Positions 9,091-17,348 of a stretch of DNA of 64,000 bases are shown one piece after another. Position 1 is the stretch's first letter. The number at the start of each line of letters is the position of its first letter. Source of the stretch: Aurantiacibacter arachoides (GTDB lineage Bacteria; Pseudomonadota; Alphaproteobacteria; Sphingomonadales; Sphingomonadaceae); assembly GCF_009827335.1 (NCBI RefSeq), contig NZ_WTYH01000001.1, forward strand, positions 1,240,001 through 1,304,000. The letters run 5' to 3'. Made by a program: the position numbers and the translations under genes. The notes beneath the pieces are model-generated. The model searched no databases, was not told the DNA's origin, and saw nothing but the letters and a program-made list of their open reading frames with translations.

Positions 9091-9800
9091 CTGACCGCTG
9101 CGTCCTGCGCCCGGAAGATCTCCGCACAGCCCATCTGGGCGAGCCGGAGGAGACGAAGCAGCCCTTCCTCGTCATAGGTCGCACCTTCTGCGGTGACCTG
9201 CGCCTCGGCAATCTGGCCGCCTTCGATCAGCACGAAATTCGCATCGGCATCGGCATTGGAATCCTCGATGTAATCGAGATCGAGGACCGGCGTGCCCTGG
9301 TGAATCCCGCAGGATACCGCGGCGATCTTGGCGGTGATCGGGTCGGCCTTCAGCGCGCCCGATGCCATGAGGCCGTTCACCGCCAGGCGCAGCGCCACCC
9401 ATGCGCCCGAAATGGACGCGGTGCGGGTGCCGCCATCGGCCTGCAACACGTCGCAATCGAGCGTGATCTGCCGTTCGCCGAGCTTCTCCAGATCGACCAC
9501 CGAGCGCAAGCTGCGCCCGATAAGCCGCTGGATTTCCTGCGTCCGCCCACTCTGCTTGCCGCGCGCCGCCTCGCGGCTGCCGCGGGTATGCGTGGCGCGA
9601 GGGAGCATCGAATATTCGCCGGTCACCCACCCGCGGCCCTTGTTGCGCATCCACGGCGGCACGCTGTTCTCGACGCTGGCGGTGCACAGCACCCGCGTGT
9701 CGCCAAAGCTGATCAGGCAGCTGCCCTCGGCGTGCTTGGTAAAGCCGGTCTCGATAGTGATAGCGCGCATTTCGTCAGGCGCACGGCCGGAAGGTCGCAT
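9087..9800 (-). CDS. rph: Ribonuclease PH
   Basis: RNase PH is a phosphorolytic 3'-5' exonuclease that trims tRNA 3' ends. At 237 residues it has the standard length and the standard start ([12 protein letters not shown]). Conserved segments include [69 protein letters not shown] and LDLDYIEDS. It is the first gene of a leftward run into rdgB, hemW and xerC and is divergent from hrcA, with 53 bases between the preferred starts. Confidence 0.95.
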   Translation of the reverse strand: MRPSGRAPDEMRAITIETGFTKHAEGSCLISFGDTRVLCTASVENSVPPWMRNKGRGWVTGEYSMLPRATHTRGSREAARGKQSGRTQEIQRLIGRSLRSVVDLEKLGERQITLDCDVLQADGGTRTASISGAWVALRLAVNGLMASGALKADPITAKIAAVSCGIHQGTPVLDLDYIEDSNADADANFVLIEGGQIAEAQVTAEGATYDEEGLLRLLRLAQMGCAEIFRAQDAAVR

Positions 9801-9853
9801 GAATGTCTCCAGATATTGCGATGCGGGCCGTAGCGCCTAGAGTGGGTCTTGTC

Positions 9854-10897
9854 ATGGCTTCCCCGACCATCACCGATCTGACCTTGCGCGCGCGCGATAT
9901 CTTTCGCCTGGTGGTGGAGGATTACCTCGCCAGCGGGCAGCCGGTGGGGTCGAAGGCACTGGCGCAGAGCGGGGCGGTCAACCTGTCGCCGGCATCGATT
10001 CGCTCCGTGTTGAGCGAGCTGGAGATGCTGGGCCTGCTCGCCGCGCCGCACACCAGCGCCGGACGAATGCCGACCGAGAGCGGCCTGCGCCTGTTCGTCG
10101 ACGGCATCATGCAGGTGGCCGAACCGTCCGCGGGCGAGCGAGCCGCGATCGAGCACCAGATCAGTCAGCCCGGACCGATCGAGAGCGCGCTGGAGAAGAC
10201 CAGCGCCATTCTCTCGGAAATATCCGGCGCGGCGGGCATGGTGATGGTGCCGCGGCGGGAGCCACGCCTTGCCCAGATGCGGATCGTGGCGCTGGACGAA
10301 ACGCGGGCGCTGGCGGTGCTGGTGGGGCAGGATGGTGGCATAGAAAACCGCGTGCTCGATCTGGGGCAGGGCGCCTCCGCCACCAGCCTGGCCGAGGCCG
10401 GCAATTACATTACCGCGCGGCTGGCCGGGCGCACACTGGCGGAGGCGGCGCGGGCGATGCAGGCGGAGATCGCCTCGGGTCGCAGCGCTCTGGATGAAGC
10501 CGGGCGTCAGCTTGTGGAGGCCGGCATCGCCACCTGGAGCGAAGATGCCACCCGGCGCCCCGTGCTGATCGTGCGCGGCGCTTTCAACCTGCTGGACGAG
10601 ACCGCGTTGACCGATATCGAGCGTGTCCGCTCCCTGATCGACGACCTTGAGAACAAGCAGAGCGTTGCCGAATTGCTTGATTCCGCCCGCGAAGCCGAAT
10701 CGGCGCGCATCTTTATCGGGGCGGAGAACCGCCTGTTCGCGCTCTCCGGTTCCTCGGTCATCGCCTCGCCCTATCGTGACCGCGAGGGCAAGGTGGTGGG
10801 CGTACTGGGCGTAATCGGGCCAACGCGGTTGAATTACGCGCGCGTCGTGCCCATCGTGGATTTCACCGCCCGATCACTGGGCAGGATCATCGGATAG
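9854..10897 (+). CDS. hrcA: Heat-inducible transcription repressor HrcA
   Basis: HrcA represses class I heat-shock genes by binding the CIRCE element. The protein has an N-terminal winged helix (FRLVVEDYLASGQPVGSKAL, SPASIRSVLSELEMLGLL), the THTSAGRMPTESGLR-type segment (HTSAGRMPTESG), and a C-terminal GAF-like domain ending IGPTRLNYARVVPIVDF. ATG 9854 (347 residues) is chosen because the family starts just before the winged helix; an ATG at 9803 would add 17 atypical residues. No CIRCE inverted repeat is visible upstream of hrcA or dnaK here, so its targets presumably lie elsewhere (for example groESL). grpE starts 10 bases downstream. Confidence 0.92.
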   Translation: MASPTITDLTLRARDIFRLVVEDYLASGQPVGSKALAQSGAVNLSPASIRSVLSELEMLGLLAAPHTSAGRMPTESGLRLFVDGIMQVAEPSAGERAAIEHQISQPGPIESALEKTSAILSEISGAAGMVMVPRREPRLAQMRIVALDETRALAVLVGQDGGIENRVLDLGQGASATSLAEAGNYITARLAGRTLAEAARAMQAEIASGRSALDEAGRQLVEAGIATWSEDATRRPVLIVRGAFNLLDETALTDIERVRSLIDDLENKQSVAELLDSAREAESARIFIGAENRLFALSGSSVIASPYRDREGKVVGVLGVIGPTRLNYARVVPIVDFTARSLGRIIG

Positions 10898-10907
10898 ACA
10901 GGTAGCA

Positions 10908-11510
10908 ATGACGGATAACGAGACGGCCGAAAACGGCCAGGACATGGATGTGGACCGCGATGCGGAAGTCGCGCGCGAACTCGACGGTGTGCCCGAGGAA
11001 TTCCTGTCCGACGCTGACGACGACGACGACGAGAGCGTTGAGGATGCGCTCGCATCGCTGCGCGCCGATCTGGAGACGGCGAGGCAGGAAACGCTCTATG
11101 CCAAGGCCGAAGCGCAGAACCAGCGCCGCCGGATGGAGCGTGATGTCCAGGATGCCCGCAACTATGCCGCGACCGGCTTTGCCCGCGACGTGCTGAGCGT
11201 TGCCGACAACCTTGCCCGTGCCATCGACGCCGTGCCGGTCGAACTGCGCGAGGACGACAAGTTCCGCGGCCTGGTCGCCGGGATCGAGGCGACCCAGCGC
11301 GAGCTCGAAAAGGTATTCGCCCAGCAAGGTATCACCCGCATTGCCGCGATGGGCCTGCCGCTCGACCCGAACCAGCATCAGGCCATGCTGGAACTTCCAT
11401 CCAACGACGTGGAGCCGGGAACGATCGTGCAGGAAATGCAGGCGGGCTACATGATCCGCGACCGTCTGTTGCGGCCGAGCATGGTCGGCGTTGCGCGCAA
11501 GCCCGATTGA
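10908..11510 (+). CDS. grpE: Nucleotide exchange factor GrpE
   Basis: GrpE releases ADP from DnaK during the chaperone cycle. The 200-residue protein has an acidic N-terminus (run of Asp around residues 36-42), a long coiled-coil helix (LRADLETARQETLYAKAEAQNQRR), then the RDVLSVADNLARA and PLDPNQHQAMLE segments and the C-terminal beta domain (GYMIRDRLLRPSMVGVA). It is in one operon with hrcA (10-base gap). Its partners dnaK and dnaJ lie about 3 kb downstream under their own heat-shock promoter. Confidence 0.95.
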   Translation: MTDNETAENGQDMDVDRDAEVARELDGVPEEFLSDADDDDDESVEDALASLRADLETARQETLYAKAEAQNQRRRMERDVQDARNYAATGFARDVLSVADNLARAIDAVPVELREDDKFRGLVAGIEATQRELEKVFAQQGITRIAAMGLPLDPNQHQAMLELPSNDVEPGTIVQEMQAGYMIRDRLLRPSMVGVARKPD

Positions 11511-11577
11511 CGCCAGCGTCGGAACGGCGCCCGGTTTGATCCGTTTTCCTTCCAGCGGGGGCAAACGGAGAGAACCG

Positions 11578-11868
11578 ATGACAAGCAAGATGTTGATTGC
11601 ACCCGCGCTGGTAGCGTCCGCCTTCGGCCTTGGCGGCTGCGCCCAGAATTATGCCGTCGAGGGCGGTCTTGCAGGCGCCGCCGCGGGTGCGGCCGTGGCT
11701 GCGATCACCGATCAGGACATCACCACCTATGCCCTCGCAGGCGCGGCCGTGGGCGCCGTGGTCGGCTACGTTTCCGACAAGGATGACGACTGCGACGGCT
11801 ATTATTACGATGGCCGATATGTGGACGACGACTGCCGGAGCGACGACCGCTACCGCCGGTATTTCTGA
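11578..11868 (+). CDS. Small glycine-zipper lipoprotein with Asp/Cys/Tyr-rich tail
   Basis: The 96-residue protein starts at ATG 11578 behind GGAGAG. It has a signal peptide with lipobox LGGC (Cys21), then Gly/Ala-rich zipper segments (GGLAGAAAGAAVAA and LAGAAVGAVVGY) typical of small outer-membrane glycine-zipper proteins. The C-terminal 28 residues are unusually rich in Asp, Tyr and Arg and hold two cysteines (72 and 86), each next to a run of Asp. The function is unknown; the tail could bind metal or form a disulfide. It follows grpE by 67 bases and ends at a strong hairpin shared with the convergent gene. Confidence 0.75.
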   Translation: MTSKMLIAPALVASAFGLGGCAQNYAVEGGLAGAAAGAAVAAITDQDITTYALAGAAVGAVVGYVSDKDDDCDGYYYDGRYVDDDCRSDDRYRRYF

Positions 11869-11881
11869 CCGGCTGAATCGA

Positions 11882-11915
11882 AACGGGCCCGCCAGGCAAT
11901 GCCGGCGAGCCCGTT
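11882..11915. terminator. Bidirectional hairpin terminator between convergent genes
   Basis: A long inverted repeat lies between two convergent genes. Arms of seven bases (AACGGGC and GCCCGTT) pair outside, one mismatch follows, then CGCC pairs with GGCG, with a further GGC/GCC pair inside around the loop AAT. Only a weak T-rich stretch follows on either side, as is common in high-GC genomes. It most likely ends transcripts of both the lipoprotein (left) and the PPC-like protein (right). Confidence 0.7.
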
Positions 11916-11934
11916 CGTTTGGTGAGTTTCACCC

Positions 11935-12852
11935 TTACTCGCTGTAAAGTTCCGAAATGTTGAGTTCGGCCGCGTGCATCTCGCTGTTGCCGTAGGTGCC
12001 GACCCAGATATCATACTGTCCGCTCATGGGCGTTTCCATCCACACGCGCGGGTTGTTGCCTTCGCCGCTGTCGTCATCGCAATAATATCTGCCGTTGGGC
12101 GCACGCACCACCAACGTGGTGTCGGCCATCGCGTCGGCGGAAATGTAGAGCGGGAAGGAACTGGCGCGGTAATTGAGCTGGAAATCGGGATTGCTGGCAA
12201 TGTACCCGGTGCAGTCGCTGCTGAAGTTGGATGCCGCGTAGTCGCCGCCCGATTGCACCCGCACCATGTACGGGTCGGGCGAGAACCCGCCGCTCAGGCT
12301 GACGCTGCCGTAGGTGCCGCCGCCAGGGTTCGGCATGGGCTGCGGGCCGGATGTATCCACCGCCTCGTCATCCGGCAGAGAGGATTCGCGTTCGGTTATG
12401 ACGAGCGATGCTTCGTAATTGTCCGACCCCCCATAGGTGCCGACCCAGATCGCATACTGCCCGGCCATCGGCTGATGAAAGCGGATCAGCGGATCGACGC
12501 CGGCGCCGCGATCGTCATCGCAATACCACGAGCCATCTGGCGCGTTGATGACCAGCGTCGTATCGTAATCGGACTGGGCCCCGATGATGAGCGGCAGTGT
12601 GCCGCTGCCAGAACCGTAGTTCAGGCGGACGTCGGGCGCGTTGGAAATGTATCCCCGGCAGTCGCCCGAAATGCCGGTCGCCTCGATCGTGCCGCCCGAA
12701 TTGACGTTGACGATGTACGGATCGTTGGAAAAACCGGGATTGAGCCGAACGGTGCCGTAATTAGGCGTCGCCGACCGGTCTTGCGCCAGGGCCGGCGTAA
12801 CTAACCCGAGCGCGCTGGCACCGAAGGCTGCGAAAAATCCGAATCTTTTCAT
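11935..12852 (-). CDS. Secreted protein with two tandem PPC-like domains
   Basis: The 305-residue protein starts at ATG 12852 behind AGGGGG and has a Sec signal peptide ending ALA at about residue 23. The rest is two copies of one domain, residues about 32-154 and 181-301, joined by a Pro/Gly-rich linker. Each copy runs from YG-x-V and DPY-x-V to DTTLV, YCDDD, P-M-x-GQY and IWVGTYG. This layout resembles bacterial pre-peptidase C-terminal (PPC) beta-sandwich domains, but no protease domain is attached. Each copy has two cysteines (65 and 111; 214 and 258) that could form a disulfide. The role is unknown; an extracellular or periplasmic binding role is an inference. Confidence 0.75.
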   Translation of the reverse strand: MKRFGFFAAFGASALGLVTPALAQDRSATPNYGTVRLNPGFSNDPYIVNVNSGGTIEATGISGDCRGYISNAPDVRLNYGSGSGTLPLIIGAQSDYDTTLVINAPDGSWYCDDDRGAGVDPLIRFHQPMAGQYAIWVGTYGGSDNYEASLVITERESSLPDDEAVDTSGPQPMPNPGGGTYGSVSLSGGFSPDPYMVRVQSGGDYAASNFSSDCTGYIASNPDFQLNYRASSFPLYISADAMADTTLVVRAPNGRYYCDDDSGEGNNPRVWMETPMSGQYDIWVGTYGNSEMHAAELNISELYSE

Positions 12853-13025
12853 GAAAGTCCCCCTGAATAAGTCAATCAAGACCTAGCGGTGCGACCCGAT
12901 GCGTTGAGCCATGAGCCCATCTGCCTGAACGCCCCCTTGCTTCCGCCCAGCCTGATCAAGGTGTAGGCGACAAACACATTGCGTCAAGTCACCCCGCGAG
13001 AACGGGTGGCGCCGGTCCAGATCAG

Positions 13026-13526
13026 CTACCCGGTCGCCCCGGGGAAGTTTACCAGCGCATCATAAGCTGCCACGTCGGCCACGCCTGCGAGCGTAAGCCC
13101 GTTCCGCAGCAGGAAAGCATGCTCGACGATGCGCGCCTGTTGCTCGATACCGTACTGCTCCAGCTTCCGGTCCGGCTTCAGGGCGTAGTCATAACGCGCC
13201 CAGGGCATACGGTGGGTAACCAGATACCAGTCACCCCGCGTCTGCGTCTGCCAGACGTGGGTCATCTCGTGGATGAAAAGCCCTTGTCGGCGCAGGGATA
13301 CCTGCGTGAAATCGTCGCAGTAGGCGGTCGCCAGCGGATGGAAATGAATGTGCCCACGGGGCGCCATGGTCACGCGTCGGGGCTGGAAGAAAGCCCATTT
13401 CTTCCGCCGGATGGTGACCTTTTCATATACGATTGCATCGCCGAACATGGTGCGGGCGAGTGCGACCTCGCCCGCACTCAGCTTGCGCTCCCCTCCGACC
13501 GGGCAGGATTGCGCCGCTTCGCTCAC
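13026..13526 (-). CDS. Metallopeptidase-like protein with HEMTH motif (vgr-related type)
   Basis: The 166-residue protein contains HEMTH at residues 86-90 (HExxH zinc site) followed by VWQ, and a conserved E-Q-Q-A at about 128 in YGIEQQARIVEH that could supply the third ligand. There is no signal peptide. GTG 13526 is chosen because it overlaps the stop of the copper-chaperone gene as GTGA and because sequence upstream in this frame is Arg-rich shadow. Similar short sphingomonad proteins are often labelled vgr-related, which I recall but cannot verify here. Peptidase activity is not shown. The coupling to a PCu(A)C chaperone is notable. Confidence 0.65.
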   Translation of the reverse strand: MSEAAQSCPVGGERKLSAGEVALARTMFGDAIVYEKVTIRRKKWAFFQPRRVTMAPRGHIHFHPLATAYCDDFTQVSLRRQGLFIHEMTHVWQTQTRGDWYLVTHRMPWARYDYALKPDRKLEQYGIEQQARIVEHAFLLRNGLTLAGVADVAAYDALVNFPGATG

Positions 13527-14050
13527 CCGGCGGCGTTTTCTGCCGTGGCTGTCGTTTCCGGCGCATCGCCGGGCGCGCGGATCTCGACCGGGAAGCTGCA
13601 CTTGTCGCCGCGCACGTCGGTAAGGGTAATCTCTCCCTGACCGCCGGCCACCATGTCTGCCGGCAGACCCATGACCATCACGTGCTTGCCGCCCGGGGCG
13701 AAGGCCAGGGTCTCGCCTGGTTCGACGGACTGCTGGACCAGTTCCTGCATGTCTTCCTGCCGGCTCCATTCCGACGTTTCATGCAGCATGGCGCCTTGCG
13801 CACCCAGCAGGTCCGCGCCGCGGATCGTCCAGGGCTGGGTGCCCGTGTTGGTGATGGTGAAATAGGCGGCGGCGGGATTGCCCGCGACGCCCGGGAGCGA
13901 GAGCCATCCATCGGTCACCGCGATCCCGGCAACGCAATCACCGTCGGCAGCGGCGTCGGCCACCTCGGGCGCCGGTTCCTCGCTGCAGGAAGCGAGCGTC
14001 AGCGCGGCGGCGGCGAGCGAAAGCGTGGCGAAAAACGGCGTCTTGGTCAT
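13523..14050 (-). CDS. Periplasmic copper chaperone PCu(A)C lipoprotein
   Basis: The 175-residue protein is a DUF461/PCu(A)C copper chaperone that delivers Cu(I) to the CuA site of cytochrome oxidase. The full metal motif is present: His90, ten residues, Met101, 21 residues, then His123-x-Met125 (HX10MX21HXM). The N-terminus has a lipobox-like LASC (Cys22), so it is probably membrane anchored. It overlaps the metallopeptidase-like gene downstream by GTGA. It is divergent from dnaK, with the heat-shock promoter lying between them. Confidence 0.88.
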   Translation of the reverse strand: MTKTPFFATLSLAAAALTLASCSEEPAPEVADAAADGDCVAGIAVTDGWLSLPGVAGNPAAAYFTITNTGTQPWTIRGADLLGAQGAMLHETSEWSRQEDMQELVQQSVEPGETLAFAPGGKHVMVMGLPADMVAGGQGEITLTDVRGDKCSFPVEIRAPGDAPETTATAENAAG

Positions 14051-14096
14051 GGTGTACCCCCAGTGGACAGTGGCGATTTTCTAGCCGGGCAGGTCT

Positions 14097-14124
14097 CTTG
14101 TGCCAAGCCAAAGCAGCCCTATAT
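14097..14124 (+). promoter_or_regulatory. RpoH (sigma-32) heat-shock promoter of dnaK
   Basis: The sequence reads CTTG (14097-14100), 17 bases, then CCTATAT (14118-14124). This is an exact match to the alphaproteobacterial RpoH form CTTG-N17/18-CYTATNT as I know it. It lies about 100 bases upstream of the dnaK start, leaving a leader of roughly 95 bases. Orientation and spacing fit dnaK and not the divergent copper-chaperone gene. Confidence 0.75.
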
Positions 14125-14225
14125 CCCGCCTCGTTACACAGCTTTATCCGAGCTGCCGACCGGTTTCGCCAAGGGACGGGAAACCGAATGCGCAGCGTCC
14201 AACAGTAAAGAGAATGGGAACGTAA

Positions 14226-16160
14226 ATGAGCAAGATTATCGGTATCGACCTCGGCACCACCAACAGCTGCGTTTCGGTGATGGAGGGGGGCAAGCCCAAG
14301 GTCATCGAGAATTCCGAAGGCGCGCGCACCACGCCTTCCATCGTCGCCTTCACCAAGGATGGTGAGCGCCTTATCGGCCAGCCTGCCAAGCGCCAGGCCG
14401 TAACCAATCCCGACAACACCCTGTTCGCCATCAAGCGCCTGATCGGCCGCCGGTTCGACGATCCTACCACCAAGAAGGACATGGACCTCGTCCCCTATGA
14501 CATCGTCAAGGGCAAGAACGGCGACGCCTGGGTCGAGGCCGGCGGCGAGGACTATTCGCCCAGCCAGATTTCCGCCTTCATCCTGCAGAAGATGAAGGAA
14601 ACCGCCGAGAGCTATCTTGGCGAGACGGTCTCCAAGGCCGTGATCACCGTGCCTGCCTACTTCAACGACGCGCAGCGCCAGGCGACCAAGGACGCCGGCC
14701 AGATTGCCGGGCTTGAGGTCGAGCGCATCATCAACGAGCCGACCGCGGCCGCGCTGGCCTATGGCATGGACAAGAACGACGGCAAGACCATCGCCGTCTA
14801 CGATCTCGGCGGCGGCACGTTCGACATCTCCATCCTGGAGATCGGCGACGGCGTGTTCGAGGTGAAGTCGACCAACGGCGATACCTTCCTCGGCGGCGAG
14901 GATTTTGACGGCGTGATCGTCGAGTATCTGGCGGCCGAGTTCAAGAAGAAGGAAAACATGGACCTGAAGACCGACAAGCTCGCTCTTCAGCGCCTGAAGG
15001 AAGCCGCGGAAAAGGCCAAGATCGAGCTGTCCAGCTCGGCCCAGACCGAGGTCAACCTGCCCTTCATTACCGCCCGCATGGAAGGTGGTTCGTCCACCCC
15101 GCTGCACCTGGTCGAAACGCTGACCCGTTCCAAGCTGGAGCAGTTGGTCGGCGACCTGATCAAGCGCACGCTGGAACCTTGCAAGAAGGCACTGACCGAT
15201 GCCGGCGTCTCCAAGACCGAGATCGACGAGGTTATCCTGGTCGGCGGCATGACGCGTATGCCGAAGGTGCGTGAAGTGGTGGAGGAGTTCTTCGGCTCCA
15301 AGCCGCACACCGGTGTGAACCCCGACGAGGTCGTAGCCATGGGCGCGGCCATCCAGGCGGGCGTGTTGCAGGGCGACGTCAAGGACGTGCTGCTGCTCGA
15401 CGTGACGCCGCTGTCGCTCGGTATCGAGACCCTGGGCGGCGTGTTCACCCGCATGATCGACCGCAACACCACGATCCCGACCAAGAAGACGCAGGTCTAT
15501 TCCACTGCCGAGGACAACCAGAACGCGGTCACCATCCGCGTCTTCCAGGGCGAGCGGGAAATGGCGGCGGACAACAAGATGCTTGGCCAGTTCGACCTTG
15601 TCGGCATTCCGCCTGCTCCGCGCGGGGTGCCGCAGATCGAGGTGACCTTCGACATCGACGCCAACGGCATCGTGAACGTCAATGCCAAGGACAAGGGCAC
15701 CGGCAAGGAACAGCAGATCAAGATCCAGGCCTCGGGTGGTCTCTCCGATTCCGACATCGACCAGATGGTGCAGGATGCCGAGAAGTTCGCCGACGAGGAC
15801 AAGAAGCGCCGCGAGGCAGCCGAGGTTCGCAATGGGCTCGACAGCATGGTCCATGCCACCGAAAAGCAGCTTGCCGATAACGGCGACAAGATCGACGCCA
15901 GTCTCAAGTCCGAGATCGAGAGTGCCGTGGCCGAGGCCAAGACCGCGCTGGAAGGCGAGGACATCGACGCGATGAAGGACAAGAGCCAGAAGCTCACCGA
16001 AGTCGCGATGAAGATGGGCCAGGCGATTTATCAGCAGGAACAGGACGCGGGCTCCGCAGCCTCTGCTGATGCGGCTGCGAGCTCCGCCGAAGACACGTCC
16101 GCCAACGAGGACGTGGTCGAGGCCGAGTTCACCGAAGTCGACGAAGAGAACAAGGGATAA
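14226..16160 (+). CDS. dnaK: Molecular chaperone DnaK (Hsp70)
   Basis: This 644-residue Hsp70 folds and protects proteins in an ATP cycle driven by DnaJ and GrpE. The nucleotide-binding domain has [45 protein letters not shown] and [13 protein letters not shown]. The linker [19 protein letters not shown] and the substrate-binding domain follow. The C-terminal tail is Ala/Ser-rich and ends in an acidic [15 protein letters not shown], the expected form. GGGAAC lies just before the start. It is under the RpoH promoter upstream and followed by dnaJ after a hairpin. Confidence 0.97.
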   Translation: MSKIIGIDLGTTNSCVSVMEGGKPKVIENSEGARTTPSIVAFTKDGERLIGQPAKRQAVTNPDNTLFAIKRLIGRRFDDPTTKKDMDLVPYDIVKGKNGDAWVEAGGEDYSPSQISAFILQKMKETAESYLGETVSKAVITVPAYFNDAQRQATKDAGQIAGLEVERIINEPTAAALAYGMDKNDGKTIAVYDLGGGTFDISILEIGDGVFEVKSTNGDTFLGGEDFDGVIVEYLAAEFKKKENMDLKTDKLALQRLKEAAEKAKIELSSSAQTEVNLPFITARMEGGSSTPLHLVETLTRSKLEQLVGDLIKRTLEPCKKALTDAGVSKTEIDEVILVGGMTRMPKVREVVEEFFGSKPHTGVNPDEVVAMGAAIQAGVLQGDVKDVLLLDVTPLSLGIETLGGVFTRMIDRNTTIPTKKTQVYSTAEDNQNAVTIRVFQGEREMAADNKMLGQFDLVGIPPAPRGVPQIEVTFDIDANGIVNVNAKDKGTGKEQQIKIQASGGLSDSDIDQMVQDAEKFADEDKKRREAAEVRNGLDSMVHATEKQLADNGDKIDASLKSEIESAVAEAKTALEGEDIDAMKDKSQKLTEVAMKMGQAIYQQEQDAGSAASADAAASSAEDTSANEDVVEAEFTEVDEENKG

Positions 16161-16181
16161 TCATCCCGATGGACAACGAAA

Positions 16182-16212
16182 CCGCCACCGTCGCGAACAG
16201 CGCCGGTGGCGG
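16182..16212 (+). terminator. Hairpin between dnaK and dnaJ (attenuator or processing site)
   Basis: Two perfect nine-base arms, CCGCCACCG at 16182-16190 and CGGTGGCGG at 16204-16212, flank a 13-base loop in the dnaK-dnaJ gap. There is no T-run, only AACCGTTT after it. It probably lowers dnaJ relative to dnaK by partial termination, or protects the dnaK mRNA 3' end. The dnaJ ribosome site (GGGGGAT) lies just downstream of the stem. Confidence 0.5.
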
Positions 16213-16232
16213 AACCGTTTGGGGGATCGCCT

Positions 16233-17348
16233 ATGTCTGCTGAAATCGATTTCTACGAAGTGCTCGGTGTCGAGCGCACGGCCGATGGCGCGACGATCAA
16301 GTCCGCCTATCGCAAGATGGCCATGAAGTTTCACCCGGATCGCAATCCGGGCGATGCCGAAGCCGAAAACCAGTTCAAGGTATGCAGCGCCGCCTACGAG
16401 GTGCTGAAGGATCCGCAAAAGCGCGCGGCGTATGATCGCTATGGCCATGCCGCCTTTCAGCAGGGCGGCGGACCGGGCTCGGCCGATTTCGGCGATATCG
16501 GCGATATCTTCGAAACCATCTTTGGCAGTGCCTTTGCCGGACAGGCGGCAGGCGGCCGGGCTCGCCCCCGCCGGGGCGCGGACCTGCGCTATGACATGCA
16601 GATCACGCTGGAAGAGGCATTTCACGGCAAGCAGACCGATATCGAGGTCGAGGTTTCGACAACCTGCGACACCTGCACTGGCACCGGCGCGACGCCCGGC
16701 ACCGGCAGCCGCCGATGCGAGCTGTGCCACGGTGCGGGCAAGGTGCGCGCCAAGCAGGGCTTCTTCGTGATCGAACGGCCATGTCCCAATTGTCACGGGG
16801 CAGGGCAGGTGATCGAGAGCCCTTGCCGCGATTGCCGGGGCGAGGGGCGGGTCGACCGCGAGCAGACCTACGCGGTGGAGGTGCCGCCGGGCGTCGACAA
16901 CGGCACGCGCATCCGCCTGTCGGGCAAGGGCGAGGCCGGGCCGCGCGGCGCGCCGGCGGGCGATCTGTACATCTTCATGCACGTCAAGCCGCACAAGGTT
17001 TTCGAACGCGAGGGCACGTCGCTGTTCACGCGCGTTCCCCTCAGCTTCACTACCGCCGCGCTAGGAGATACGATCGAGATCCCCGGCCTCGACGGTGAGG
17101 TCAACGTCATCGAGATCCCCGCCGGCATCCAGTCGGGCAAGCAGCTGCGCAAGCGCGGCGCCGGAATGCCCGTACTGCAAGGCCGTGGCAGAGGGGAACT
17201 GGTGGTCGAAGTCATGGTCGAGACGCCGACCAGGCTCAGCGCCCGGCAAAAAGAATTGTTGCGCGAATTCCGGGAGACCGAGACAGGCGACGAGTGCCCG
17301 GAAAGCCGAGGGTTCTTCGAAAAGATCAAGGACGTGTTCGGAGCCTAG
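16233..17348 (+). CDS. dnaJ: Chaperone protein DnaJ (Hsp40)
   Basis: DnaJ stimulates DnaK ATPase and delivers substrates. The 371-residue type I DnaJ has an N-terminal J domain (FYEVLGVE, then FHPDRNPGD with the HPD tripeptide), a Gly/Phe-rich linker, and four zinc-binding repeats (CDTCTGTG, CELCHGAG, CPNCHGAG, CRDCRGEG), then the C-terminal beta domains. ATG 16233 is chosen: GGGGGAT lies before it and the family starts there. Its TAG stop overlaps the stop of the patatin-like gene on the other strand as CTAG. Confidence 0.95.
   Translation: MSAEIDFYEVLGVERTADGATIKSAYRKMAMKFHPDRNPGDAEAENQFKVCSAAYEVLKDPQKRAAYDRYGHAAFQQGGGPGSADFGDIGDIFETIFGSAFAGQAAGGRARPRRGADLRYDMQITLEEAFHGKQTDIEVEVSTTCDTCTGTGATPGTGSRRCELCHGAGKVRAKQGFFVIERPCPNCHGAGQVIESPCRDCRGEGRVDREQTYAVEVPPGVDNGTRIRLSGKGEAGPRGAPAGDLYIFMHVKPHKVFEREGTSLFTRVPLSFTTAALGDTIEIPGLDGEVNVIEIPAGIQSGKQLRKRGAGMPVLQGRGRGELVVEVMVETPTRLSARQKELLREFRETETGDECPESRGFFEKIKDVFGA

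Noticed and set aside
9801..9853. CIRCE operator upstream of hrcA
   Set aside because: No inverted repeat near TTAGCACTC-N9-GAGTGCTAA is visible in this gap.
13527..13769. Extended N-terminus for the HEMTH protein (start at 13769)
   Set aside because: The added residues are Arg-rich shadow of the copper-chaperone gene. GTG 13526 in a GTGA overlap fits better.
13938..15854. Long open frame of over 600 codons antisense to dnaK
   Set aside because: DnaK on the plus strand is unmistakable. The antisense frame is a shadow of high-GC codon usage and has no family features.
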